Below, piece after piece: positions 36,436 to 44,679 of a stretch of DNA of 64,000 bases. Every line of letters begins with the position of its first letter. Position 1 is the first letter of the stretch. This stretch comes from Croceibacterium_B sp963811255. GTDB lineage: Bacteria; Pseudomonadota; Alphaproteobacteria; Sphingomonadales; Sphingomonadaceae. Location: contig CAWEQI010000003.1 of the NCBI GenBank assembly GCA_963811255.1, positions 1,612,001 to 1,676,000 on the forward strand. Direction: 5' to 3'. Position numbers and translations under genes: made by a program. The notes under the pieces were generated by a model. That model had not been told where the DNA came from, ran no database searches, and was given only the letters and a program-made list of their open reading frames with translations.

Positions 36436-37776
36436 TCAGCTTAGCGAGCGCAACAACTCATCGACGGAACAGGTTGCAAAGGCGGTGAAATTGTCGGCGA
36501 CGCCGTAGGGCAGCAGCAATGTGCGACCGAGCACCAGCGCGCCGCAGCTGTAGGCGACGTTGGGCACGTAACCGTCGCGCGTCTCGGGGCTCGGCCGCAG
36601 CAGCGGCTCGGTCGAGCGGGCGAGCACTTTCGAGGGATCGTTCTTGTCGAGCAGGCACGCGCCAAGGCAGTAGCTGCGGATCGGCCCGACGCCGTGAGTG
36701 ATGAACAGCCATCCCTCGTCGATTTCGATGGGCGAGCCGCAGTTGCCCATCTGGATGAACTCCCACGGCCACTTCGGCGAGACGATGATCTGCCCCTCCT
36801 GCCAGCGGTAGAGATCGTCCGAGGTCAGTAGCCAGATGTTTTCGTGATCGTGCCGTCCGAGCATCGCGTAGCGCCCGCCGAGCCGGCGCGGGAACAGCGC
36901 CATGCCCTTGGTCGCGCTGTGCGGCCCATGCAGCGCGGCGAGTTCGAAGGTCTCGAAGTCGGCTGTGCGGAGCAACTCCTGGCGAATGCCCTCGCCACTG
37001 AAGGCGGTGTAGGTGCCGAGGTAACTCTGCTCCCCGTCGTCCTCGGTGAAGCGGGTTAGCCGCAGGTCCTCAATGCCGTGACGCTGCGGGCGCGTGACCG
37101 GGAAGATGACCACCTGCGACAGGTTCTCGCAGCCGCAGTAGGACAGGCGCACTCCGGGATCGTCGGGTGTCGCGTCGGGAATGGCCTCGATCTTCGGAGA
37201 TACGGTCAGCCCCGAGGGTTCGTCGAGCGTCAACTCGGCGCCGTCGAACACGCCGGTGCGGAAGGCGATCGAGGAGACGTGTCCCTCCCCCACCGCGCGC
37301 AACGAGACGATCAACCGAACCGCGCCCTTCGGTACGCCAGTCTGGTCGTAATGCGGGACCACGCTGGGGTTGAACAGCGCCGCCGCCTCGAACGAATACT
37401 CTTCGGTGAAGTACGCGCCGATGAGCAGCGCCTGATCGGGCAAGACCGCCCGTTCCGCCACCGCTGAGCCGGCCTGCGCCTCGAAGCGGCGCCGGAGGAC
37501 CTGCTCGACGTCGCCGTGGCGACAGGCGAGGCTCTCGAGCACGCGCTTGAGCTCCGTCCCGAGCCGCATTTCATCGAGCGAGAGGACGCGATCGACGATC
37601 CGCTCGGTGCGGCCGTCGGCGGTGCCGCCGTTCTCGGCCGGCACGAAGGGGCGCAGCACGACCCGCGCGGGTTTGGGGCGCAGCAATCTCCCGACGGGGT
37701 GAAGCGCCACGTCGCTCGTCGGTTCGGGAGGGGGGACGGTCCTATCAGCCACTGCCCGCAACAAGTCTGCTCCCAT
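36436..37776 (-). CDS. GH130-type glycoside phosphorylase
   Basis: A 446-residue protein resembling family GH130 beta-mannoside/mannooligosaccharide phosphorylases: five-bladed propeller-type sequence with GIEDLRLTRF, GRHDHENIWLLTS, PWEFIQMGNCGSPIEIDEGWLFITHGVGP and YVPNVAYSCGALV. These enzymes cleave beta-mannosidic bonds with phosphate, releasing mannose 1-phosphate. The ATG at 37776 is divergent from the TetR gene. No signal peptide is seen, so it acts in the cytoplasm. The exact sugar is unknown. Confidence 0.82.
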   Translation of the reverse strand: MGADLLRAVADRTVPPPEPTSDVALHPVGRLLRPKPARVVLRPFVPAENGGTADGRTERIVDRVLSLDEMRLGTELKRVLESLACRHGDVEQVLRRRFEAQAGSAVAERAVLPDQALLIGAYFTEEYSFEAAALFNPSVVPHYDQTGVPKGAVRLIVSLRAVGEGHVSSIAFRTGVFDGAELTLDEPSGLTVSPKIEAIPDATPDDPGVRLSYCGCENLSQVVIFPVTRPQRHGIEDLRLTRFTEDDGEQSYLGTYTAFSGEGIRQELLRTADFETFELAALHGPHSATKGMALFPRRLGGRYAMLGRHDHENIWLLTSDDLYRWQEGQIIVSPKWPWEFIQMGNCGSPIEIDEGWLFITHGVGPIRSYCLGACLLDKNDPSKVLARSTEPLLRPSPETRDGYVPNVAYSCGALVLGRTLLLPYGVADNFTAFATCSVDELLRSLS

Positions 37777-37890
37777 CGCTTACGTTCCCCGGGCGGGGTT
37801 ATCGGCGCTGCGGGGCAGGCGACCATCGCGATTCTTACGGAGAGGAAGTTGATCAAGTTCATGCTTGCGGCGGGTGGCGACCTTACGTAT

Positions 37891-37910
37891 CTAACTGACC
37901 AGTCAGTTAG
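37891..37910. promoter_or_regulatory. TetR-family operator palindrome
   Basis: A 20-base inverted repeat with 9-base perfect arms, CTAACTGAC and GTCAGTTAG, separated by CA. It ends 9 bases before the GTG of the TetR gene, so it overlaps the ribosome-binding region. This is typical of autoregulated TetR operators controlling efflux operons. Confidence 0.8.
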
Positions 37911-37919
37911 GAAACAGGC

Positions 37920-38537
37920 GTGGCGCAGCCGCGATGGCAACGACGGGCTGAGGACCGGCCGCGCGAGATTTGCGCGGCTGCCCTCGAGGTGTTCGCCGAA
38001 AAGGGCTTCGCCGCCGCCCGGCTGGCCGAGATCGCCCGCCGGGCGGGCGTTTCGAAGGGCACGGTGTACCTCTACTTCGAGGACAAGGAGGACCTGTTCC
38101 GCGCGGTCGTGCGCGACACAGTGGCGCCGAACATCGCCCACATCCGCCAGGCGGTCGAGGCCGCCGACCTGCCGTTCGCCGATACGGTGCGCATGCTTCT
38201 TCCCCGCGCGGCGGAGTTGGTCGAAACGGTGCCGGTCGGGCCGATGGCCAAGATCGTCATCGGCGAGTCGCGCAATTTCCCGGAGCTGGCGAAGACCTAT
38301 TACGACCTCGTCGTCAGCCAGGCGATCGCGCTGATCGCCGGGCTGATCCACAAGGCCCAGACCAAGGGCGAGGTTCGCCCCGGCGATCCGCGCCTACACG
38401 CGATGAGCCTGATGGGGCCGCTGCTGATGGGGGTGCTGTGGCGCGAAACGCTCGAGCCCGCCGGCGGTCCGCCGATCGACCTGCATGCTCTCGCCCGGCA
38501 CCATGCCGAAACCGTGCTCGAGGGATTGCTCGCATGA
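37920..38537 (+). CDS. TetR/AcrR-family repressor of the efflux operon
   Basis: A 205-residue protein with a GTG start at 37920. The N-terminal helix-turn-helix is clear (ICAAALEVFAEKGF...LAEIARRAGVSKGTVYLYFEDKEDLF, residues about 16-62). The C-terminal ligand-binding domain (about 80-200) is of the AcrR C-terminal type. The palindrome immediately upstream and the ATGA overlap with the outer-membrane component gene indicate that it represses its own efflux operon and is released by a pump substrate. Confidence 0.9.
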   Translation: MAQPRWQRRAEDRPREICAAALEVFAEKGFAAARLAEIARRAGVSKGTVYLYFEDKEDLFRAVVRDTVAPNIAHIRQAVEAADLPFADTVRMLLPRAAELVETVPVGPMAKIVIGESRNFPELAKTYYDLVVSQAIALIAGLIHKAQTKGEVRPGDPRLHAMSLMGPLLMGVLWRETLEPAGGPPIDLHALARHHAETVLEGLLA

Positions 38538-40090
38538 AGCGCGCGAGTGATACCGCTTGTCCCCTCCCGTTCGCGGGAGGGGTCGGCGGTGGGCCAATCC
38601 CGCAGCGGTGGTCGATCCCCCCCCTAGCCCCTCCCGCAAGCGGGAGGGGGATCGCGACCCTCCTCGCGACGGCGCTGCTGGCCGGCTGCACCGTCGGGCC
38701 GAATTACCAACGGCCCGACGTTGCCGTGCCCGAGGCTTACGCGCCCGGCCCTCGGCCAAGCCCGAGCGATGCCGAGCTGGCGAGCTGGTGGAGCGGATTC
38801 GGCGATCCCGAGCTCGACGCGCTGGTCCGGCGCGCCCTGGCGCAGAACCTCGACCTTGCCACCGCCGAAGCGCGCATCCGCGAGGCGCGGGCGCGCGAAG
38901 TCGTTGCCGGCGCCGCTGCCTTGCCGCAAGTGAGCGCGCAAGGATCGGTCTCGCGGCAGCGGATCAGCGAAAACGCCATCCCGGTGCCGCCGGGCAGCGG
39001 CGGCCAGCAGCAAGGCGGCGCGTTCGGCCTGCCCGGGAGCGAATTCACCACCTGGCGCGCGGGGTTCGACGCCAGCTGGGAAATCGACCTGTTCGGCAAG
39101 ACCCGGCGCAGCGTCGAGGCGGCGAAAGCGCGCACCGAGGCGGCGGTGTGGAACCGGCGCGACTTGCAGGTGACCGCCGCCGCCGAGGTCGCCAACGATT
39201 ACCTGACATTGCGCACGTTGCAGGCGCGGATCGCCAATGCCCGGGCCGATCTCGCCAGCGAGCAGCGCTCGCAGCAACTCGTCGCCGCCCGCGTGCGCGG
39301 TGGGCTGGTGAGCGGGCAAGACCTCGCCCAGCAGACTTCGCAGACCTCGGCCGCCGCCGCGGCTATCCCGGCGCTGCAAGCGCAGGCCGAAGCGCAGACC
39401 CACGCCATCGCCGTGCTGACGGGGCAGGCACCGGAAGCGCTCGACGCGGAACTGGTGCAGCCGAAGGCCCTGCCCTCGCCGCCCACGGTGCCGCCCGGCG
39501 TCCCCTCGGAGCTGCTGCGGCGGCGGCCGGATATTCGCGCTGCCGAGCGCCAGCTGGCGGCCTCGACCGCCGACATCGGCGTCGCCGTGGCCGATCTTTA
39601 CCCACGCTTCTCGCTGACCGCAGCCCCGGCGCTGGTCAGCACCGCGCTGGCCTCGCTGCTCACCTGGGGCAGCCGCAGCTACAGCATCGGCGCCGCGGTC
39701 GACTGGCCGATCTTCGCCGGCGGCCGCACGCGCGGGCAGATCGCCGTGGCCAACGCCCGCCAGGCCGAGGCGTTGGTTGCTTATCGCAAGGCGGTGCTCG
39801 GCGCGCTGCAGGATGTCGAGGACGCGCTCAGCCGCGTCGCCGGCGACCGCAGCAAGCTCGACAACCTGCGCAAGGCGGTCTCCGCGGCTAAGCGCGGAGA
39901 GGACATCGCCGGGACCCGCTACCAGGGCGGCCTGACCACGTATTCGGACGTGCTGCTCGCCCGCGGGCGGCGGCTTTCGCTGGAGGAGCAGATGATCGAC
40001 GCGCAAGGCGCCCTCGCCCGCGACACCGCCTCGCTGTACAAGGCGCTCGGCGGCGGCTGGCCCGAACTGGCGCAGGGAGCAGGGCAATGA
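38534..40090 (+). CDS. NodT/OprM-type outer-membrane efflux lipoprotein with an expanded signal peptide
   Basis: A 518-residue protein; the ATG overlaps the TetR stop (ATGA). The lipobox LLAGC lies about 55 residues in, because some 30 residues (LPFAGGVGGGPIPQ...LAPPASGRG) coded by a REP-like double palindrome separate the basic start MKRAS from the hydrophobic core IATLLATALLAGC. After the Cys come the family signatures VGPNYQRP, ASWWSGFGDPELDALV, SWEIDLFGKTRRSVEAAKARTEAA and LRRRPDIRAAERQLAAS. It forms the trimeric outer-membrane channel for the HlyD/ABC pump that follows. Whether the lengthened leader is still processed is unclear; no alternative start codon exists between the element and the lipobox. 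Confidence 0.88.
   Translation: MKRASDTACPLPFAGGVGGGPIPQRWSIPPLAPPASGRGIATLLATALLAGCTVGPNYQRPDVAVPEAYAPGPRPSPSDAELASWWSGFGDPELDALVRRALAQNLDLATAEARIREARAREVVAGAAALPQVSAQGSVSRQRISENAIPVPPGSGGQQQGGAFGLPGSEFTTWRAGFDASWEIDLFGKTRRSVEAAKARTEAAVWNRRDLQVTAAAEVANDYLTLRTLQARIANARADLASEQRSQQLVAARVRGGLVSGQDLAQQTSQTSAAAAAIPALQAQAEAQTHAIAVLTGQAPEALDAELVQPKALPSPPTVPPGVPSELLRRRPDIRAAERQLAASTADIGVAVADLYPRFSLTAAPALVSTALASLLTWGSRSYSIGAAVDWPIFAGGRTRGQIAVANARQAEALVAYRKAVLGALQDVEDALSRVAGDRSKLDNLRKAVSAAKRGEDIAGTRYQGGLTTYSDVLLARGRRLSLEEQMIDAQGALARDTASLYKALGGGWPELAQGAGQ
38561..38649. repeat. REP/REPIN-like double palindrome inside a coding region
   Basis: Two 22-base palindromes, each CCCCTCCCG-NNNN-CGGGAGGGG, lie at 38561-38582 (centre TTCG) and 38628-38649 (centre CAAG). 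A 45-base spacer separates them. Such paired hairpins are normally intergenic. Here the element lies wholly within the open reading frame of the outer-membrane efflux protein, between the start codon and the lipobox. Confidence 0.8.
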
Positions 40091-41031
40091 GTCGCTGGCG
40101 CGCCGTGCTGGCGATCGCGGCGATCGTCGTAATCGCCGTGATCGCCTGGCTGATCCTCGCCGGTTCAAACAAGCCGCGGACGCTGCTCGGTTATATCGAA
40201 GGCGACGATCTCTATCTTGCCGCGCCCATCTCCGGCACTGTGGCGACGGTGTCCGTCACCGAAGGCCAGCGCGTGGATGCCGGCGAGCAGCTGTTCGCCA
40301 TCGCGCCGGCGACCCTCACGGCGCAAGGCCAGCAGGCGCAGGCCAACGTCGCCGCCTCGCAGACCCAGATCGCCGCGGCCGAGGCCAACGCCCGCCAGGC
40401 CGCCGCCGAAGTGACCGCGGCGGCGGCCGAGGCGAGCAAGGCGAAGAGCGATCTCGACCGGCTGCTCACGGTGCAGAAGGCTGATTCCGCCGCCGTTGCC
40501 GGCAAGGACCTCGATGCCGCCCGCGCCGCGCTTGACAATGCGAACGCCCGCCTCGCCGCCGCCCGCCGCGCGGCCGATGCCCGCCGGGCACAAGTCGCCG
40601 CGGCGAAAGCGCAGACCGAGCAGGCCAAGGGCGGGCAGAACGAGGTCGCCATCCGCGAGAACCAGCTCTCCCCCGTCGCGCCGGCGCCCGGCCGGGTGGA
40701 TGAGGTGTTCTACCAGCCCGGCGAATGGGCCCCGGCCAACCAGCCGGTCGTCTCGCTGCTGCCCGACGCCAAGGTCAAGGTGCGCTTCTTCGTCCCCGAG
40801 CCGGACCTGGCGAAGTACCGCATCGGCCGCACCGTGCATTTCTCGTGCGACGGCTGCGCGAAAGGGCTGAGCGCGACGATCCGCTACGTCAGTCCGAAGC
40901 CGGAGTTCACGCCGCCGGTGATCTTCAGCCGCGATTCGCGCGACAAGCTGGTGTACATGGTCGAGGCCTATCCGCCGCATCCGCAAGGGCTCCAGCCGGG
41001 CCAGCCGATCGACGTCGAGCCGCTGTCGTGA
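40087..41031 (+). CDS. HlyD-family periplasmic adaptor (membrane fusion protein)
   Basis: A 314-residue protein; the ATG overlaps the preceding stop. One N-terminal membrane helix (VLAIAAIVVIAVIAWLILA) anchors it. The lipoyl-like halves (YIEGDDLYLAAPISGTVATVSVTEGQRVDAGEQL and APAPGRVDEVFYQPGEW) flank an Ala/Gln-rich coiled coil at about 85-185. It bridges the ABC permease and the outer-membrane channel. The order of TetR, outer-membrane protein, HlyD, ATPase and permease, with overlapping genes throughout, is that of YbhGFSR-like exporters. Confidence 0.9.
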   Translation: MSRWRAVLAIAAIVVIAVIAWLILAGSNKPRTLLGYIEGDDLYLAAPISGTVATVSVTEGQRVDAGEQLFAIAPATLTAQGQQAQANVAASQTQIAAAEANARQAAAEVTAAAAEASKAKSDLDRLLTVQKADSAAVAGKDLDAARAALDNANARLAAARRAADARRAQVAAAKAQTEQAKGGQNEVAIRENQLSPVAPAPGRVDEVFYQPGEWAPANQPVVSLLPDAKVKVRFFVPEPDLAKYRIGRTVHFSCDGCAKGLSATIRYVSPKPEFTPPVIFSRDSRDKLVYMVEAYPPHPQGLQPGQPIDVEPLS

Positions 41032-41957
41032 CGCTGGCGATCGACGTCGCGGACCTGAGCAAGTGCTTCGGCAAGTTGCAGGCGGTCGACCATGTCTCGA
41101 TCCAGGTCGAAGAAGGCCATATCACCGGCTTCCTCGGCCCCAACGGCTCGGGCAAGACCACCACGCTGCGGATGCTCTGCGGTCTGCTGACGCCCGACAG
41201 CGGCCACGGCCGCGTCCTCGGCCTCGACTTCCCGGCCGAGGCCGAGCGGATCAAGCGCCAGACCGGCTACATGACCCAGCGCTTCTCGCTCTACGAAGAC
41301 CTGACGATCGAGGAGAACCTGGCGTTCATCGCCCGCGTCTATTGCCTCGAGCACGTCGGTCAGCGGGTCGCCGACACGCTCGACAAGCTCGGACTCACCG
41401 CGCGCCGCCAGCAGCTTGTCGGCAATCTCTCGGGCGGGTGGAAGCAGCGCCTGGCGCTCGCCGCGGCAACGATGCACGACCCCAAGCTGCTGCTGCTCGA
41501 CGAGCCGACCGCGGGAGTCGATCCGCTGGCGCGGCGAGAATTCTGGGACGAAATCCACCAGCTCGCCGAAGGCGGGATTACTGTGCTGGTCTCGACCCAC
41601 TACATGGACGAGGCCGAGCGCTGCCACGACATCGCCTACATCTTCAACGGCCACCTGATCGCCCGCGGCACCGGCGAGGAGGTGATCGCCCAGTCCGGCC
41701 TCACCACCTTCGAAGCCGATGGCCCACGCGCCGACCGGCTCGCCCATGAGCTGGCCGGCAAGCCGGGGGTCGAGATGGTCGCCCCCTTCGGCGCAGCGGT
41801 GCACGTCAGCGGGACCGACCGGCCGGCGCTCGAGCGGGCGATCGAGCCGTTCCGCCGCGATCCGTGGCGCTGGAGCGAGGTGAGCCCGACGTTGGAGGAC
41901 GTGTTCATCCAGCTGATGCGCACGCACGGCGGCCAGCAAGACAACCTCGCGGCATGA
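41028..41957 (+). CDS. ABC transporter ATP-binding protein
   Basis: A 309-residue protein with a GTG start overlapping the HlyD stop (GTGA). Walker A is GPNGSGKTTT, the signature LSGGWKQRLALA, Walker B LLLLDEPTAGVD, and the switch His is in VSTHYMDEAE. The C-terminal 80 residues (from about 225) form the extension seen in ATPases paired with ABC-2 permeases. It energises export by the adjoining permease. Drug or solvent export is likely but not proven. Confidence 0.93.
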   Translation: MTLAIDVADLSKCFGKLQAVDHVSIQVEEGHITGFLGPNGSGKTTTLRMLCGLLTPDSGHGRVLGLDFPAEAERIKRQTGYMTQRFSLYEDLTIEENLAFIARVYCLEHVGQRVADTLDKLGLTARRQQLVGNLSGGWKQRLALAAATMHDPKLLLLDEPTAGVDPLARREFWDEIHQLAEGGITVLVSTHYMDEAERCHDIAYIFNGHLIARGTGEEVIAQSGLTTFEADGPRADRLAHELAGKPGVEMVAPFGAAVHVSGTDRPALERAIEPFRRDPWRWSEVSPTLEDVFIQLMRTHGGQQDNLAA

Positions 41958-43093
41958 CCGGTCTATCGCTCTCGCGCATCCTCGCGGTGATCAGCAAGGA
42001 GTTCACCCAACTCGTTCGCGACCGGCTGACTTACGCGATGATCCTCGGCATTCCCATCATGCAGCTGCTGCTGTTCGGCTATGCGATCAACTCGAACCCT
42101 AAGCACTTGCCGACCGCCGTGATGGTCGAGGACCAGGGCGAGTTCGCCCGTTCGATCATCGGGGCGCTGCAGCGCAGCGACTATTTCGACATTGTCGCAG
42201 TAGCCCATTCGCAGGCCGAAATGGACCGCGAGATCGAGCGGGGAAAGGTCCAGTTCGCGCTCACAATCCCCGGCGACTTCACCCGCAAGGTGGTGCGCCA
42301 TCAGGACGCGCAGATCCTGGTCGAGGCCGACGCCTCGGACCCGGCGGCGACCGGCGGCGCGGTGGCCGCATTGGCCGAGCTGCCGCAATACGCGCTGCAG
42401 CACGATCTCAAGGGTCCGCTCATGGCGCCGACGCCGCCGGCCACGGGCCCGCCGTTCGAGGTGGTGGTCCAGCGGCGCTACAATCCCGAGAGCATCACCT
42501 CGTACAACATCGTCCCCGGCCTGATGGCGACGATCCTGACGATGACGCTGGTGATGATGACCGCGCTCGCCGTGACCCGCGAGGGGGAACGTGGGACGAT
42601 GGAGATGCTGCTCTCGACCCCGGTGCGGCCGATGGAGGTGATGATCGGCAAGCTGGCGCCTTACGTGGTCGTCGGCATCATCCAGGCGCTCATCATCCTG
42701 GTGATGGCGCGCGTGCTGTTCGGTGTGCCGCTCGAAGGCGGCTGGGGCGCGCTGACGCTGGGCATGGCGCTGTTCATCGTCGGCAACCTCGCCCTGGGCT
42801 TTCTCATCTCGACCCTGGCGCGCAACCAGCTGCAGGCGATGCAGATGGGCATATTCTACTTCCTGCCGTCGATCCTGCTCTCGGGTTTCCTGTTCCCGTT
42901 CCGCGGGATGCCGCAATGGGCGCAGTGGATCGGCACGATTCTGCCGATCACGCACGTGCTGCGGATTATCAGGGGATCGGTGCTCAAGGGTGTCGGCGTC
43001 GGCGACCAGCTCGACAACCTCGGCGCGCTGGCGCTGTTCGTGCTGGTGGTGGCGGGGCTGGCGATCCAGCAATACCGCACGACGCTGGATTGA
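41954..43093 (+). CDS. ABC-2 type permease
   Basis: A 379-residue permease; the ATG overlaps the ATPase stop. One N-terminal helix (MILGIPIMQLLLFGYAI) is followed by a large periplasmic segment (about 55-175) and five more helices. REGERGTMEMLLSTPVRPMEVMIGKLAPY is the conserved ABC-2 block. Similar to YbhS/YbhR. It is the last gene of the TetR-regulated efflux operon. Confidence 0.9.
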   Translation: MTGLSLSRILAVISKEFTQLVRDRLTYAMILGIPIMQLLLFGYAINSNPKHLPTAVMVEDQGEFARSIIGALQRSDYFDIVAVAHSQAEMDREIERGKVQFALTIPGDFTRKVVRHQDAQILVEADASDPAATGGAVAALAELPQYALQHDLKGPLMAPTPPATGPPFEVVVQRRYNPESITSYNIVPGLMATILTMTLVMMTALAVTREGERGTMEMLLSTPVRPMEVMIGKLAPYVVVGIIQALIILVMARVLFGVPLEGGWGALTLGMALFIVGNLALGFLISTLARNQLQAMQMGIFYFLPSILLSGFLFPFRGMPQWAQWIGTILPITHVLRIIRGSVLKGVGVGDQLDNLGALALFVLVVAGLAIQQYRTTLD

Positions 43094-43186
43094 GGTCGGC
43101 GGCCGGAGGAACTCTGGTTCGCAACAGGCATTGGCATTAACGTGCTGGCGGGCACTGGTCGGTCAGGCTGCAGCTTTGGGGGAATC

Positions 43187-43696
43187 GTGGACGCTATCCT
43201 CATCAACGGTTCGCAAGTCGAGCTGCCCGGCGACCCGCGCGTTTCGCTGCTCGACCTGTTGCGCGAACACCTCCACCTCACCGGCACCAAGAAAGGCTGC
43301 AACCAGGGCGCGTGCGGGGCGTGCACGGTGCTGGTGAACGGCGAGCGCATGCTGTCGTGCCTGGCGCTCGCGGTGCAGTTCGCCGGCCGTTCGGTCACCA
43401 CCATCGAGGGCTTGGCGGATGACGACGGGCTTCATCCGCTGCAGCAGGCCTTCATCGATCACGACGGGTTTCAATGCGGATACTGCACGCCGGGGCAGAT
43501 CTGCTCGGCGGTCGGCATGGTCGCCGAGGTGCAGCGCGGCGTGCCGAGCGCGGTGACCGCGGACCTCAGCGCCAAGACCATCGCCCTGACCGGCGAGGAA
43601 TTGCGCGAGCGGATGAGCGGCAATCTGTGCCGCTGCGGCGCGCACAACGGGATCGCCGCCGCCATCGAGGATGTTTATGCGGAGGCGGCGGAGTGA
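43187..43696 (+). CDS. Aldehyde oxidoreductase 2Fe-2S subunit (PaoA/YagT-type)
   Basis: About 169 residues from the GTG at 43187 (VDAILINGS), preceded closely by GGGGGA; an in-frame upstream ATG at 43142 is possible but its extra residues have no family match. Two [2Fe-2S] sites are visible: the plant-type cluster GCNQGACGACTV...LSC, and the second domain CGYCTPGQ...GNLCRCGAH. Unlike E. coli PaoA, no Tat leader is seen, so the complex may be cytoplasmic. It is the first gene of a three-gene overlapping operon. Confidence 0.9.
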   Translation: MDAILINGSQVELPGDPRVSLLDLLREHLHLTGTKKGCNQGACGACTVLVNGERMLSCLALAVQFAGRSVTTIEGLADDDGLHPLQQAFIDHDGFQCGYCTPGQICSAVGMVAEVQRGVPSAVTADLSAKTIALTGEELRERMSGNLCRCGAHNGIAAAIEDVYAEAAE

Positions 43697-44679
43697 CGCC
43701 GTTTTCATATGCACGTGCGTCCAGCCCCGCCGAAGCGCTTCGGCTCGCCGACGGCGGGAAAGGCAAATACCTCGGCGGCGGCACCAATCTGGTCGACCTG
43801 ATGCGCGAGACGATCGAGCGTCCCTCGGCGCTGGTCGATGTGACCGGGCTGTCCGCGACCATCGAGGAGCGCGAGGACGGCTCGCTGCTGATCGGCGCGG
43901 CGGCGCGCAACACCGCCGTCGCCGAGCACCCGGTGGTGCGGCGGTGCTTTCCGCTGCTGGCGCGGGCGATCCTCGCCGGCGCCTCGCCGCAGATCCGCAA
44001 CATGGCGACCGTGGGCGGCAACCTGCTCCAGCGCACCCGCTGCGCGTATTTCTACGACGCCGAAGGATCGCGCTGCAACAAGCGCGCGCCGGGCCAGGGC
44101 TGCGACGCCATCGATGGGATCAACCGCAATCACGCGATCCTCGGCGCCTCGGCGAGCTGCGTGGCGACCCACCCCTCGGACATGGCCGTGGCGCTGGCCG
44201 CGCTCGATGCGGTGGTCCACCTGAGCCGGCCTGAGGGCGAACGGACGCTGCCGCTGACGGACCTGCACCGCCTGCCCGGCGACACGCCCGAGATCGAGAC
44301 CGAGCTGCGGCCCGCCGAGCTGATCACCGCGGTCGAAGTGCCGCCGCTGCCGTTCGCCGAGAACTCGGCTTATCGCAAGGTTCGCGACCGGGCGAGCTAC
44401 GCGTTCGCGCTGGTCTCGGTCGCCGCGGCGCTCGACCTCGACGGCGGGAAGGTGGCCGACGTGCGCCTGGCGCTCGGCGGCGTCGCGCCCAAGCCGTGGC
44501 GGGCCTGGCGAGCTGAGGAGGCCTTGCGCGGCGGGCCCGCGAGCGAGGCCGGCTTCCGCGCCGCGGCCGAGGCAGAGCTCGCGCAGGCCGAGCCGCTGCG
44601 CGACAACGGCTTCAAGGTCGAGCTGGCGAAGCGCACCATTGTCGCGGTGCTGGCCGGGCTCGCGGGAGGCGCGGCATGA
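43693..44679 (+). CDS. Aldehyde oxidoreductase FAD subunit with extra 4Fe-4S site (PaoB/YagS-type)
   Basis: A 328-residue protein with a GTG start overlapping the previous stop (GTGA). FAD-binding blocks are KYLGGGTNLVDLM and NMATVGGNLLQRTRCAYF. The following Cys-rich loop (RC-AYFYDAEG-SRC-N...GQGC) matches the insertion that holds a [4Fe-4S] cluster in E. coli PaoB. This puts the complex in the PaoABC subgroup rather than generic xanthine dehydrogenases. Confidence 0.88.
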   Translation: MTPFSYARASSPAEALRLADGGKGKYLGGGTNLVDLMRETIERPSALVDVTGLSATIEEREDGSLLIGAAARNTAVAEHPVVRRCFPLLARAILAGASPQIRNMATVGGNLLQRTRCAYFYDAEGSRCNKRAPGQGCDAIDGINRNHAILGASASCVATHPSDMAVALAALDAVVHLSRPEGERTLPLTDLHRLPGDTPEIETELRPAELITAVEVPPLPFAENSAYRKVRDRASYAFALVSVAAALDLDGGKVADVRLALGGVAPKPWRAWRAEEALRGGPASEAGFRAAAEAELAQAEPLRDNGFKVELAKRTIVAVLAGLAGGAA

